Source of the DNA: Schoenoplectus triqueter
Lineage: Eukaryota; Streptophyta; Magnoliopsida; Poales; Cyperaceae
Direction of reading: 5' to 3'
Length of the DNA: 26,888 bases
Assembly: GCA_964058805.1 (NCBI GenBank)
Contig: CAXKVV010001442.1
Location: forward strand, 1 to 26,888
In this document: positions 1 to 9,514 of the stretch, in pieces
Numbering within the stretch: the stretch's first letter is position 1
Layout: every line of letters begins with the position of its first letter
The notes under the pieces: generated by a model
Seen by the model: only the letters and a program-made list of their open reading frames with translations
What the model was told of the DNA's origin: nothing
Database searches by the model: none
Position numbers and translations under genes: made by a program

Positions 1-1122
1 ATGACGTACGACCAATAAAAATTACAGCAAATAACTACAGATAGAAATATATATATATAGTATAAATGGTACTGGGTCTCGCCTCTCTATGGAATGACAA
101 AGATTCAAATCTTAAAAGAAGTATATAAAAAATAATATATGTTGGGTTATTGGAAATCTTTTTTTTTTAAAAAAAAACTGCAAATAGAAACATATTTTTG
201 CAGCATAAATGCATATTTGACATACAAGATCTATTTTCTCCCACGACTTAATATAATCTTCTAAAATCAAATTCAGGAATAGAATCATGTATAGGAAATA
301 TATATTTGTGTGCTTCGTTGACTTATTGCATCAAATCCTCAGTGCATCTTTTACTCTATCTGTACAGTTTATCTTCATGAAAACCATGCATCCTGTTAGC
401 CTCGTAGGCCTAATTTGCACAATAGTTGGAAGTAGTTTTCTCATATCTTTCATACCTGTCTTAATTACATCTACTAACTTGGACACATTATTTTAACTGG
501 ATCAAAGTTTGACACTGATTATTAACCTCATTTTCTATTGAAATGAGAAATCTCCGTGTTTTGAAAATAAAAGTAATAAATTATTAGATTTATATCTATG
601 CCAAATTAGTAGAGAGCAATTTATTTGAGATGATTGTAGTGTTTAATATTTTTCATGTTCATAATCAGTGCATGAATCCAACTTATTCAAGGACTCAAGT
701 AAAAATTATGGCGAATTCTACTATGGATTAAAAGAAGTCATCGTTAATTTAATTAACCGTGATAATTTTCATTCATCAATCTTTCTCCTTAATTACACCA
801 AAAAATTTATCTTAATCATTCAATACTAACGAACTAAAATCAATTCGATCTGCTCGGTTCGAAATAAATAAAATAAATCAATGGTTGAGCAAGCCATATA
901 CTAAATTTGTTGATCATTCCAAGAAAAGATGGACCAGGATGGACATGACATGTTATGCACTATACTATTTGTTTATGCATCGGAAGTTTTATACATACAA
1001 TTTGAAAAACATTATTTAATTTCTTAAATAATTAATCACTTGTTTTTTTTCCTTGTGTTTTCTTTTGTTTTTATTGACAACTTTGAGTTACTTGACGGCA
1101 TATTGTGAATCCAGTACCACAT
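1..1122. other. AT-rich intergenic DNA, no gene recognised
   Basis: The stretch is AT-rich with short homopolymer and TA runs. A 69-codon open frame at 287-496 has no recognisable motif and is not called. I see no RNA gene and no transposon ends before the 8-bp duplication at 1123. Confidence 0.6.
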
Positions 1123-1130
1123 GCAGTGAT

Positions 1131-1414
1131 TAGAGGCGGCAGAACCGATCCGACCCGACAAATTCGTCCGACCCGTCCGGATCCGAACCCGATCCGACCC
1201 GATTTTTTAAGAAAGTCAAACTGACCTGACCCGACCCGAACCCGACCTGACCCGACCCGACCCGAGATCAAATGGTCTTCAATCCAATCGAAATCTATCA
1301 ACGATCTGAAAAAACACAACATGTAAATTGACCCGACCCGACCTGACCCTGACCCGGACCCGACCCGATTTCTTCCAGAAAGTCAAACTGACCCGACCCG
1401 CCCGATTGCCACTA
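1131..1414 (-). mobile_element. hAT-type MITE, copy 1, upstream of the PPR gene
   Basis: This 284-bp non-autonomous element is flanked by a perfect 8-bp duplication GCAGTGAT at 1123-1130 and 1415-1422. The left end reads TAGAGGCGGCA. The right end, read inwards on the minus strand, is TAGTGGCAATCGGG, apparently lacking the AGG triplet found in copy 2 (TAGAGGTGGCAATCGGG). An 8-bp duplication with TAGRGGYGGCA-type inverted ends is characteristic of hAT transposons. The body is GACCCGACCCG repeats around a unique core with a bidirectional match to the copy at 9991-10318, in inverted orientation. It ends 169 bp before the PPR start codon, so it lies in that gene's promoter or 5' UTR. Gly/Arg/Val/Ser-rich frames through it are translations of the repeat, not genes. 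Confidence 0.88.
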
Positions 1415-1533
1415 GCAGTGATCCACAGAATAGAATACCCTCACAGCCTCAACTCACCGGAGTATACTCCGAACTTCCGCCCTATCCAAGTCAATCGAAT
1501 CAGGCCAATCATCCACCGCCGCCAGATGCCAAA

Positions 1534-1797
1534 ATGATCTCTTCTCCATCGGCGGCGCTCACCTCCTCTGCCTTCTCCTCTCAATGCCCAGTCCCGGACC
1601 CCGACCCATATCCAGTTCCACTTCGACCCGACCTGCGCCGTGCCTCCTCTCTCTTCTCTCTCACCACATCTCTCAGGGCAACCTCTCCCTTGCCATCTCC
1701 TCCCTTTCTCTCTTCTCCCGCGCTGGCCTCCGCCCCCCTTTCTCCCTTCTATCCTCTCTCCTCCATGGCTGCCTCTCCACTCCCTCTCTCCATTTAG
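1534..1797 (+). promoter_or_regulatory. Overlapping upstream ORF over the PPR start
   Basis: An ATG at 1534 with A at -3 opens an 87-codon Ser/Pro-rich frame that overlaps the PPR start at 1584 in another frame and ends at 1797. A tiny three-codon uORF begins at 1527. The PPR start has T at -3, so scanning ribosomes would meet better-placed start codons first. Conservation supports the PPR frame, so I read this as a possible translational uORF rather than a protein gene. It could also be chance in CT-rich DNA. Confidence 0.3.
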
Positions 1798-3188
1798 CCC
1801 GCCAGGTCTACCTCTTTCTCCGCGTCTCCCGCCTATACTCCGCGGTCCCTTCCTCCACCCAACTCGCCACCCATCTTCTTCAGTTTCATTTCCTGAATGG
1901 CGATCTCTCTCTGGCCGGCAAATTATTCGCTAAAATGCCTAACCCAAGTTTGTACTCCTACAATGTCATGCTTTCTGGCTATGCCCGGTTTGGAATAATG
2001 GACCGTGTAAGAGATCTGTTTAATGGAATGCCTCACAGAGATCTCGTCTCCTGGAATACTGTAATTCTTGCTTTGGCCCGGAATGGATCTCCATATGATG
2101 CTGTGCGTTTGTATTTCCAACTGAGGCAGTCTTCATATGGATACAACCAGTACACCTTCACTGGGATTCTCATTGCATGCAATCAAATTTTAGACCCATG
2201 GCTGGTTAAACAGATCCACAAGCAATTATTTATTATTGGCTTTTGCTGTACCAATTTAGTTATTTTAAGTTCACTTGTTGGTTCCTATGCCAGATGTAGC
2301 CTGTTGAATGATGCAAGGAAGGTGTTTGATGAAATGCCATTTAAAGACTTGTTTGCATGGACTACCATGGTTGATGCCTATGCTAAATACGGAAATTTGG
2401 AATATGCTTGCCAGCTTTTTGATATGATGCCTGAGAGGAATGTAGTAACATGGAATGCCCTGGTTGGAGGGTTCATCCGTTATGACCAGCCTCTAAAAGC
2501 ACTTGATTTGTTCAGAAAAATGGTTAATATGGGTTTCAAATTAGATCAATTTAACTTTAGTAGTAGCCTGACTGCATGTGCTAGTCTTCCGTCTTTAAAG
2601 TATGGGAAGCAGATTCATGGTCATTTGATTAGAACTCACCTCAGATCTAATTCTGTGGTTTTCAGTTCTCTAGTAGATATGTACTCCAATTGTGGTGATT
2701 TAGCAGGAGCTAGATGTGTTTTTAATGGGCTGAGCCTAGCCAAGAGGGATCTTGTGGTTTGGAACATGATGATCTCGGCATTGGGTCAGCATGATCTAGG
2801 CAGAGAAGCATTAAACCTTTTCAATGAAATGATCAGATCAGGGAAAAGACCTGACACAAGCACATTTTTAATTGTGCTCACTGCATGTAAGAATTCAGGC
2901 TTAGCAGAAGAAGGGGTCAAGATTTTTGTAGAAATGGAGGAGAAATATGGCTTTGTGCCAAGAGAGAAACATTTTACTTGTTTAATTGACATGTTGGCTC
3001 AAGTGGGTCTTACTGCTGAAGCAATTAACTTGATCGAAAAAATGCCAATTGGATCTACTGAAAGGGGTTGGCATTCCTTGTTTGCTTCATGCAAAATTGG
3101 CAGTGGTGTAAAAATACCAAAAGAAATAGAGGCGATAATTACTGGAGCTGAATTGGATTTACACGAATATGCATTGTATGTAGTATGA
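1584..3188 (+). CDS. PLS-class pentatricopeptide repeat protein, C-terminally truncated
   Basis: Organellar RNA-binding protein of the PPR family, E-type; members act in RNA editing or processing in mitochondria or plastids. The single exon encodes 534 aa. A Ser/Leu-rich N-terminus, compatible with a transit peptide, runs to about residue 30. About ten PPR units follow from residue 90 to 490, with typical signatures such as LYSYNVMLSGYARFG (123-137), DLVSWNTVI (143-151), NVVTWNALVGGFIR (286-299) and GKQIHGHLIR (341-350). From memory it looks closest to Arabidopsis At2g21090, which is about 60 residues longer. The E motif is cut by TGA at 3186-3188. The same frame then reads LYANARME and stops again at 3213-3215, so the normal E/E+ end is missing. 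The start at 1584 has a weak context. Either a functional truncated protein or a young pseudogene is possible; the repeat region itself is uninterrupted. Confidence 0.85.
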   Translation: MPSPGPRPISSSTSTRPAPCLLSLLSHHISQGNLSLAISSLSLFSRAGLRPPFSLLSSLLHGCLSTPSLHLARQVYLFLRVSRLYSAVPSSTQLATHLLQFHFLNGDLSLAGKLFAKMPNPSLYSYNVMLSGYARFGIMDRVRDLFNGMPHRDLVSWNTVILALARNGSPYDAVRLYFQLRQSSYGYNQYTFTGILIACNQILDPWLVKQIHKQLFIIGFCCTNLVILSSLVGSYARCSLLNDARKVFDEMPFKDLFAWTTMVDAYAKYGNLEYACQLFDMMPERNVVTWNALVGGFIRYDQPLKALDLFRKMVNMGFKLDQFNFSSSLTACASLPSLKYGKQIHGHLIRTHLRSNSVVFSSLVDMYSNCGDLAGARCVFNGLSLAKRDLVVWNMMISALGQHDLGREALNLFNEMIRSGKRPDTSTFLIVLTACKNSGLAEEGVKIFVEMEEKYGFVPREKHFTCLIDMLAQVGLTAEAINLIEKMPIGSTERGWHSLFASCKIGSGVKIPKEIEAIITGAELDLHEYALYVV

Positions 3189-4632
3189 TTGTATGCAAAT
3201 GCAAGAATGGAATAAGCTCATACTGGCCTGGTATTTATCAGCAATACCAACTTGTCAGAAATCTCAATACAAGCTGCCAATGTCATATGGAGAGAGTGAC
3301 TACAAGGTGGGGGATGTGAAAGTTTATGCTATCCATGGCCAATGGATAACTGTGTAAATACACTTCTGTGATGATCTGGGATTTGGAGATGGATTCGTGG
3401 GATGTTGGTACAATGGTGTTCCAAGAAGTTGCTTGTATCTGTCATTGAATCTTATGCAATCGTTAAGATGGGTGAGTACTTTCAGTTTGATTAACTAATT
3501 TGTTTCTCAAATTACATGGCTAGTGTACAGTCCTCAGTGGGGCAATAATTATCATATTTAAATAACTAGATATTTTTTGGAAATGATTTTCAGTGCGGCA
3601 ATTTTTGAGATGATCGTCATATTTAAAGAACTAGATTTTTTTTTAGGAAAGAATTTGGATTTCAAAGTCATTTACTTCTTAAGCTGGTGTAAGGTTTTTG
3701 TCAGCTTCATACATTAACTTCCACAATCTAAATTGTATTATGTACATCGTTAGAAAATAAAATCAAACAACTCAAGAGGACAAGCATTATAGTTGACTGT
3801 AATTGTTTGAATGGATTGGAAATGAGTGCTTTGTTGATTTTTCACCATGTAAAGCTGCTTGATAGACATCTGACATATATTGTCTATGTTAATTATGTAT
3901 TTGACAAATGTCATTCAGTGAAGAAGTTTACAATGTTACTTAAAACTATCTAGATAGAAAGGGTAATCAAAGAACGATAAAGCTGGTTGAGAAAAAGTAT
4001 GAATTAACCAGTAAATACTGGCAAATAGAAATTAAATTAGACACAGCATTGTGCATCACATCATTCCAAGCGGGCACCCGATGCAAACTTGCAAACAGTT
4101 GCAACTCGGAGGCTCACAATTCGTTCGGGCTGAAATTTACTTGCAGACAGTTCCAAGCTTACGAGCTGAAATTTCGTCTGAGGGAGACCTGAAGTTGAAA
4201 GTTGTTTTCATGGGACTAGTGCCAGGGTCTTTGACCGCTGTGAGTTAATTAAGGCTCAATTGAATGGAACTTTCTTTAACACAGATATGCTTGTATTAGT
4301 GGGTTAGTGCCTTTAGGCGGCCATTTCTCTCCATAATCATTTTAGATTTGGAGAAAAGTGATCTCTCTTCTCAGCTTTTGCATCATCTTGCCAATTTTCA
4401 CCTTTTCAAATTTATATTTTTGCATTTGTTCCGTGCGTTTGTACTTTGTTTGTACTCATCTTTACATTCTCTTTTTTTTCTTGCAGTTTGCCCTTCTGGA
4501 AAGCATATTTAACATCTAGCAATTTAAATTAATTACTAACGAAACAACAAGCTAATGACACCTGCAAAACTTGGTTGACTATATTCTAATTTACCACCGA
4601 AGGCGAAGGAAAATTACTCACCTAGATGATTA
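3189..4632. other. PPR 3' flank and intergenic DNA
   Basis: The first 27 bases are the remnant of the PPR E motif after the premature stop. An imperfect tandem duplication lies at 3535-3645. A 65-codon frame at 4051-4248 contains a weak internal repeat (RAEIYLQTVPSLRAEI) but no known domain. Nothing else is recognised. Confidence 0.5.
3535..3645. repeat. Imperfect tandem duplication, about 55 bp unit
   Basis: Two adjacent segments, 3535-3590 and 3591-3645, share CAGTGNGGCAAT at their starts and a TCATATTTAAANAACTAGAT core followed by T-rich DNA. They look like a diverged two-copy tandem duplication. Confidence 0.55.
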
Positions 4633-4635
4633 TAA

Positions 4636-4912
4636 GAGCATCCGCATCCCATTGTCAAATTGACTGTCAAATCTCATTTGACAATTGTCATTTAAATTTC
4701 AGGGATGCAGAGATTAGGCAAAATTAGACAATTGTCTAAATTTGACAGTCCATTTGACAAGCCACGTCAGCGTAGGAGCAGAAAATTAATTACGAAAGTG
4801 TCATTTTGACAATTTCATTCTATTCAAGGATGCCACTCTTAAAATGAATTGTCAATTTGATGATGTGGCATAAAAAAAATAATTTTGACAATCGGCACCG
4901 ATGCGGATGCTC
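4636..4912. mobile_element. Tourist-like (PIF/Harbinger) MITE
   Basis: This 277-bp element has perfect 13-bp inverted ends GAGCATCCGCATC at 4636-4648 and GATGCGGATGCTC at 4900-4912. It is flanked by the trinucleotide TAA at 4633-4635 and 4913-4915. A 3-bp TAA/TTA duplication fits PIF/Harbinger insertion. The interior is AT-rich with repeated TTTGACAA and TTGTCAAA motifs and no coding capacity, so it depends on a transposase encoded elsewhere. Confidence 0.8.
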
Positions 4913-5105
4913 TAAGCACTTCAGTCAGATCAAGCGTGCCGTGCCCACGCAAACCTTGTTTATTTATTTTTATTTTTTGAGAGAAAGAGCTAGATCACAA
5001 AGTTCATTTTATGTTTATGGAAACTTGAATTTACAAATTTTATTTTATATTTATGGAAACTTGAATTTATGATTTTTTTTTAAAACTTATTCTAATTAGC
5101 TACCA

Positions 5106-5148
5106 GCCTACCCCAATTTATTTGGGATTAAAGGCTTTGTTGTTGTTG
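5106..5148 (+). mobile_element. 43-bp 5'-truncated SINE tail with 18-bp TSD
   Basis: The insert ends in TTTGGGATTAAAGGCTTTG followed by TTG repeats, which resembles the 3' tail of the plant Au-type SINE family. It is bounded by the perfect 18-bp direct repeat TATTCTAATTAGCTACCA at 5088-5105 and 5149-5166. Such long duplications are the mark of LINE-mediated target-primed reverse transcription. Only the tail was copied. The duplication is seen directly; the family name is from memory. Confidence 0.8.
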
Positions 5149-5166
5149 TATTCTAATTAGCTACCA

Positions 5167-6363
5167 CTTGAATTACTAATCCATTTCTAATTCCGTTGCA
5201 AACCTTGAGCACACCTTCCCAAAATGGAGGGATCCTCATAAATCTGTTGAATATTATTTATTGATTTGTGACTCAAGATTCGAAATCATGAGATTAGTGG
5301 AGAATTTTAATATGCATTAACTAATAGAAATAAGAGAGAAAATGTTGGCTGGCTATCAACGAGCCATGACAGATGCAGCTTATTTAATTGAAACGTTATA
5401 AACGTTGGAAGCGAGTATAATTCTCACAGCAAAAGCTGTATTTATGTTAATGAATATCATTAACTATTAATTATCTCTATATAATGCATCTTCTGACAAA
5501 TATCATCATATACTTCTCTAATATATTTCTACTGAAAGATTGAAAAACACAATCACTCCATTTTCTTATAAAATAGATTCAATATTTGCAAATTGCATGC
5601 TTATAAGTGAAATGCAGTCCATTAATTAAATCCTTCTTGAAGCCGTGACCAACACGAAGGATCAAGTGGTCATAATATCTGTAGGATTGCATTGCATACG
5701 TCAAAAATCTCACGCGGAAGGGAAGGGTGATAGCATTCTCAATTAAATGCATTTTGCATTATCGATCACAGTCTATTTCTAAACTCAGTTCCTTCATTTA
5801 TATTTTATATGTGTCTACTTTAATATTTAGGCTCATAGTATTTTAATTATTTGGATATGCTTATTCTATCATATATAGTTTTTTCCCTTTATTCAAAATA
5901 ATTTCCAACAAAATCAATCTAGACTGGAGACAATCCCCCCGGGTTGCTATTAAATAACCTAACTGATGGCACACTGTACAGATTCTCTTGTAAGCACATA
6001 TCATGATTTTGTGGTGCTTTTTTCATTTTTTGACCACTTACAATTTTCCAAGATAAATACTGAATACTGAGACCTTTAAGTTCAAAAGAGAAAGATACTC
6101 CATTTTTTTTTTTCCAAAATTCAGCACAACAGTTTCAACAAAAAGTACGGAATAGCTGGGAGCATCTTTATCCACTGGTGTCCTTTGCCCCTGAAATTCA
6201 GCGGCAACGGGAATCCATTTGTTTCAAACTTTCAATGCTGCCAGTTCACCTCAGAGATTCTATCCAGACTAATCGGAGGTACCTTGCAAGGGCAACAGAC
6301 AATTTCCGCATCTTGGTTTAGAGCCCGCACCGCCAGCCGGCAATGAGTATGGGCGTCTGCTAT
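5167..6363. other. Intergenic DNA, no gene recognised
   Basis: AT-rich sequence becomes more balanced from about 6100 to 6360. That balanced part could be a relic of coding sequence but translates to nothing I recognise. Confidence 0.5.
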
Positions 6364-6373
6364 GTGGGTAAGT

Positions 6374-6521
6374 GGAACCAGATCAGCTGTCGCGCGGCAC
6401 CGTGCGGCGCAGCACGTGGTCCGTTTGATCACTTTGAGATTCGTGCTAACTCGAATCTCGAAGTAATCGAACGGACCACGTGCTGCGCCGCACGGTGCCG
6501 CGCGACAGTGGATCCGGGTCC
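6374..6521. mobile_element. GC-rich palindromic MITE, Mutator-like
   Basis: This 148-bp element sits between perfect 10-bp direct repeats GTGGGTAAGT at 6364-6373 and 6522-6531. Its ends, GGAACCAGATCAGCTGTCGC and the complement GGACCCGGATCCACTGTCGC, match with few differences. They lead into near-perfect arms 6387-6443 and 6452-6508 (54 of 57 pairs by eye) around an 8-nt loop. A 9-11 bp duplication with long inverted ends fits Mutator-like elements. Transcripts would form a very stable hairpin. Frames on both strands translate to almost the same peptide because of the palindrome and are not genes. Confidence 0.75.
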
Positions 6522-6531
6522 GTGGGTAAGT

Positions 6532-7017
6532 ATACCTCACAAGGACTCGACTCTTAAATCCAATTTGATCGGTTCTTTAAAATAGTCGGTCCTCATACAT
6601 GTGATCCAACTCTTTCTAATAATAAAGATCGCCGGATTCAATTTTTAAAAAACAGACATTTCTAATTCAATCCTTATCTAATTCTTTTTATATTTTTTTC
6701 TTTAATATTTAATATTATATATTAATTATACTGAAAAAATAAAAAAAAATTAAAAAGTTAAATTAAAATGCCAAAATAAAATATTCATAATTTAATATTT
6801 TTATACAAATACAAATCATCAAAAATATATATATTAAACCCTTACTCGTCAATCCTTATCTGATCTTTACCTGATTTTTAGAGTCCGAAAAACTTAATAA
6901 AAATTAGACTCACCTTTAAAAATCAAACTCTTTGAACTTAGTCTTTTAAAAGTTCTTAACAAACTCAGATTTTATCCGGCTCTCTCGTAGACCCGCTAAA
7001 TTCGGCCCTTAAAAATG
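6532..7017. other. AT-rich intergenic DNA
   Basis: Strongly AT-rich, with many A and T runs. No open frame, inverted end or RNA gene was recognised. Confidence 0.5.
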
Positions 7018-7293
7018 ATGCCTATATGTGGGTGAAGGACTGCAAGCAGGTGCTGGACCTGGTTCAAGACAATATCAGCCCATGGATACTGACATACGAA
7101 AATTAGGGTCCAGAAATATCTTCTACTGGCTTAGATTTTGGGCACGATTATGGGTTTTTGCAGGGTGTAAGGGTTTCTAATAGTCTGTAATATTTTGTAA
7201 TCTGCTCTCTTCTCAATCTCTGTAAACTCTTTTTGTTTTTATTAATAAAATGCTCTCAAGAGGCCTTTCGCCTGCTATTACTACAAAAAAAAA
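7018..7293 (+). pseudogene. Possible LINE 3' end with poly(A)
   Basis: A short frame around 7030-7107 reads DCKQVLDLVQDNISPWILTY, reminiscent of the RNase H-like C-terminus of plant L1-type LINE ORF2 proteins. It is followed by a T-rich 3' UTR-like tract, a TTAATAAAAT poly(A)-signal-like stretch near 7240, and an A9-10 run at 7284-7293. I could not find a matching target-site duplication. An unrelated gene's 3' exon or a processed pseudogene is the alternative. Confidence 0.35.
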
Positions 7294-7501
7294 CTCAACA
7301 CAACGAGACAAATAAAGATAATCTTTCAGAATTGCTGTGTACATTCCTGAAGTACGTCGTTTTCATCAAAGAATTTGAAATACTTCATATATAAAATACT
7401 CTTGACTGTCAATAGTCATACTTGGCTAGTCTTGATTTCCCTAATATTTTTAAATCCATCTGCAACGCTACACTTAGAAAACGTATTAATTTCATAATTT
7501 A

Positions 7502-7714
7502 GGCAAGGCTCATCGCTCTGTAATAGTAGCTAAGGCAATCAGGAGTTTAACAGACCAGTTGAGTCAGATCAAAGTTATCACACCAACTGTAGTGAGAGGA
7601 TCATATAGTTTCAGTGCATTTCTCGGAGAGTACGAGGTTTCAGTTAGTTATGGCAACGCAACTAGAACTTTGACATTTAGTCAGGAGACTAAGCATATCA
7701 ATATTCAGCTCTAA
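7502..7714 (+). pseudogene. Possible decayed last exon, GH10-xylanase-like C-terminus
   Basis: Seventy open codons end at TAA 7712-7714 and follow a possible splice acceptor (TTTAG) at 7501-7502. The end reads SYSFSAFLGEYEVSVSYG and then TRTLTFSQETKHINIQL, an alternating beta-strand pattern like the short C-terminal segment of plant glycoside hydrolase family 10 xylanases as I recall them. No catalytic exon is visible nearby, so if real it is an orphan remnant. The family assignment is tentative. Confidence 0.3.
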
Positions 7715-8150
7715 TTTAGGTGAGAGTATTAAAAAATTTGCAAAAGCTGATCCGATCAATAAAACTAATTAGGTCAATCTGGCCTGACTAGAAGACCCCC
7801 GGAAAACATTACGTATTGGAGTTACCAATATAATTAGCAAGGTATTGAATTCATTTGGGACCTTTTTATCAAGTAAACCTAGCATGACTTTTACTGTGAG
7901 TACATCCGTATGATCTTCTAGGCTTTCTTTCAATAATTCATTCAAGTTTGGCTAGCAACACAAGCAACCAAAATAATCTCTCACCAATTTTGTTTGTATA
8001 AACAGCTGGACTTCAGAAAAATTGCTACACATATTAGCTAAATAACAACCAAACATGCTACTTCTACTCACAAAAATTGGCATACAAACCTAATTAAAGG
8101 ATTAAAAATTTTTGTTGCATTTTACTTCTCTCGGCCTTCACTAATTCGTG
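7715..8150. other. AT-rich intergenic DNA
   Basis: No open frame or RNA gene recognised. It leads into the 11-bp duplication flanking the foldback element at 8162. Confidence 0.5.
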
Positions 8151-8161
8151 CCTAATTTGAA

Positions 8162-8542
8162 GTTGGAGTGATATAAAAATATTTGCATCTTAGTCCGAAA
8201 TACATGCAGCTCAAATTATATCGTAATATCCAAAATTTTAATTTACGTTTCTCATTAAATTTTTCTATAAAAATATTAAGTGATACAAAAAAATTCTATT
8301 TTTAGAGTTTCCTATGCATTTATTTTGATTTTTAAAAAAAAACAACTCTAAAATAATAATAAAGTATAAAATTTTTTGTACATCATTTTCAAAAATTCAA
8401 ATTAAGTACTTAAAAAACTCTCATCCAATATTTGTATATGAAGAATTTAATGAGAACAATAAATTAAAATTTCAGATATATTATAATATAATTTGAACCA
8501 TGTGCACTTCACACCAAAATACAAATAATTTCATATTAGCTC
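8162..8542. mobile_element. Long-armed foldback MITE
   Basis: This 381-bp AT-rich element lies between perfect 11-bp direct repeats CCTAATTTGAA at 8151-8161 and 8543-8553. Arms of well over 100 bp are imperfect inverted repeats: for example CTCAAATTATAT near 8212 pairs with the complement near 8500, and TTCTCATTAAATT near 8250 with AATTTAATGAGAA near 8440. The 9-11 bp duplication and long arms suggest a Mutator-like MITE. The outermost 4 bases of the left end lack a partner, so the exact ends may shift slightly. It has no coding capacity. Confidence 0.7.
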
Positions 8543-8798
8543 CCTAATTTGAACCAATGTACAGATGGATTTTCAATTTTACAGAAAATAAATCTGCAGT
8601 ATATTCAAGTAGCTTCTGTAGCAAATTGGACAACACTGGTAAGCTCCCAATGTACGAAACCAATAGATGCTATCAGAAATCAGAGTTGATCACAAAATTA
8701 CATACCCCAACATAACAAAAACTTTCTCAGAGTGGAAGGATTTCAAGTGGTAATGGTCTGATGGAGCATTTTTTTAATGACAGAAAGTACCTCAATAG

Positions 8799-9453
8799 TG
8801 TTAGAATAATTTACTGTTATGGCCATGATTCTCTAGTGAACTCTAAACATAAATTAAGTTACCTTGATCCATGCTGTCAGTCTTTCAAAGAGACACAACC
8901 CCGTTGATCACCAGACTCCTTTAGCCTTCCAGCGATCTTCCTCTAATCCGATGGAGTGATTGAGAGGACCGGCGTCAGACAGTTTCTTCTCTTCTGGAAC
9001 AGTGTTAAGAGAGAGAGATCTGAATCTGTTGGAAATGAAAGGGTGTCAGAAAGTGGGAAAACAAAAAGATGTCCAAAGCCAACTGTATCTCTGTATATAT
9101 ATATGGACGTCCATATAACATAGTGCAGTTATACCTTAACGGGTCCATATCGGATCCAGATTCTCTCTTAACGGGTTCGCTGCTTAATCAGAAAGCTGTC
9201 TATAGTTGTGTTCTCCAGGGACCAATAGCATAATTGTATTATTATGAGACTTTATATAATTCAGACAATCACTAAATCATAAAGTCATTAATACGCATTC
9301 TACATATTAAAGGTCCCACTTCTCATGACATATAATAAACCCGATACAGAATTTGATCACTTCATTATGGGTATAATTTGACAGTCCATTATATAATATA
9401 TTTATTACATATAAGCCCATACATATTATAATTAATAATAATTAATTCCAATA
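8799..9453 (-). repeat. 3' LTR of the copia element
   Basis: 655 bp matching 15745-16397 almost throughout. On the plus strand it begins TGTTAGAATAA and ends TTCCAATA, whereas the 5' LTR ends TTCCAACA; the canonical TG...CA terminus is mutated here. It contains the 18-bp palindrome TATATGGACGTCCATATA at 9100-9117. Confidence 0.93.
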
Positions 9454-9464
9454 ATCTCCCACTT
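9454..9464 (-). other. Polypurine tract
   Basis: AAGTGGGAGAT on the minus strand lies immediately upstream of the 3' LTR, where plus-strand DNA synthesis is primed. A similar purine-rich stretch (GAGTGGGAG) lies near 9927-9935, just after the ancestral end of the gag-pol frame. Confidence 0.7.
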
Positions 9465-9480
9465 GGGCTATATGTATCTG

Positions 9481-9482
<2 letters not shown>

Positions 9483-9513
<31 letters not shown>
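9483..9513. repeat. (AT)n microsatellite in the copia 3' region
   Basis: About 15 uninterrupted AT units lie between the polypurine tract and the coding region. Confidence 0.85.

Positions 9514-9514
<1 letters not shown>

Noticed and set aside
60..110. Possible SINE or tRNA-like box B (GATTCAAATC) near the left edge
   Set aside because: No convincing box A, tail or duplication accompanies it.
287..496. 69-codon hydrophobic frame
   Set aside because: Typical of chance frames in T-rich DNA; no motif or splice context.
1071..1537. Gly/Arg/Val/Ser-rich open frames on both strands, also at 10126-10350
   Set aside because: They are translations of the GGGTCGGGTC repeats in the hAT MITE; both copies have transposon ends and duplications.
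6232..6585. Two open frames on opposite strands with nearly the same Cys/Arg/Ala-rich peptide
   Set aside because: The likeness comes from the palindromic MITE arms, which read the same on both strands.
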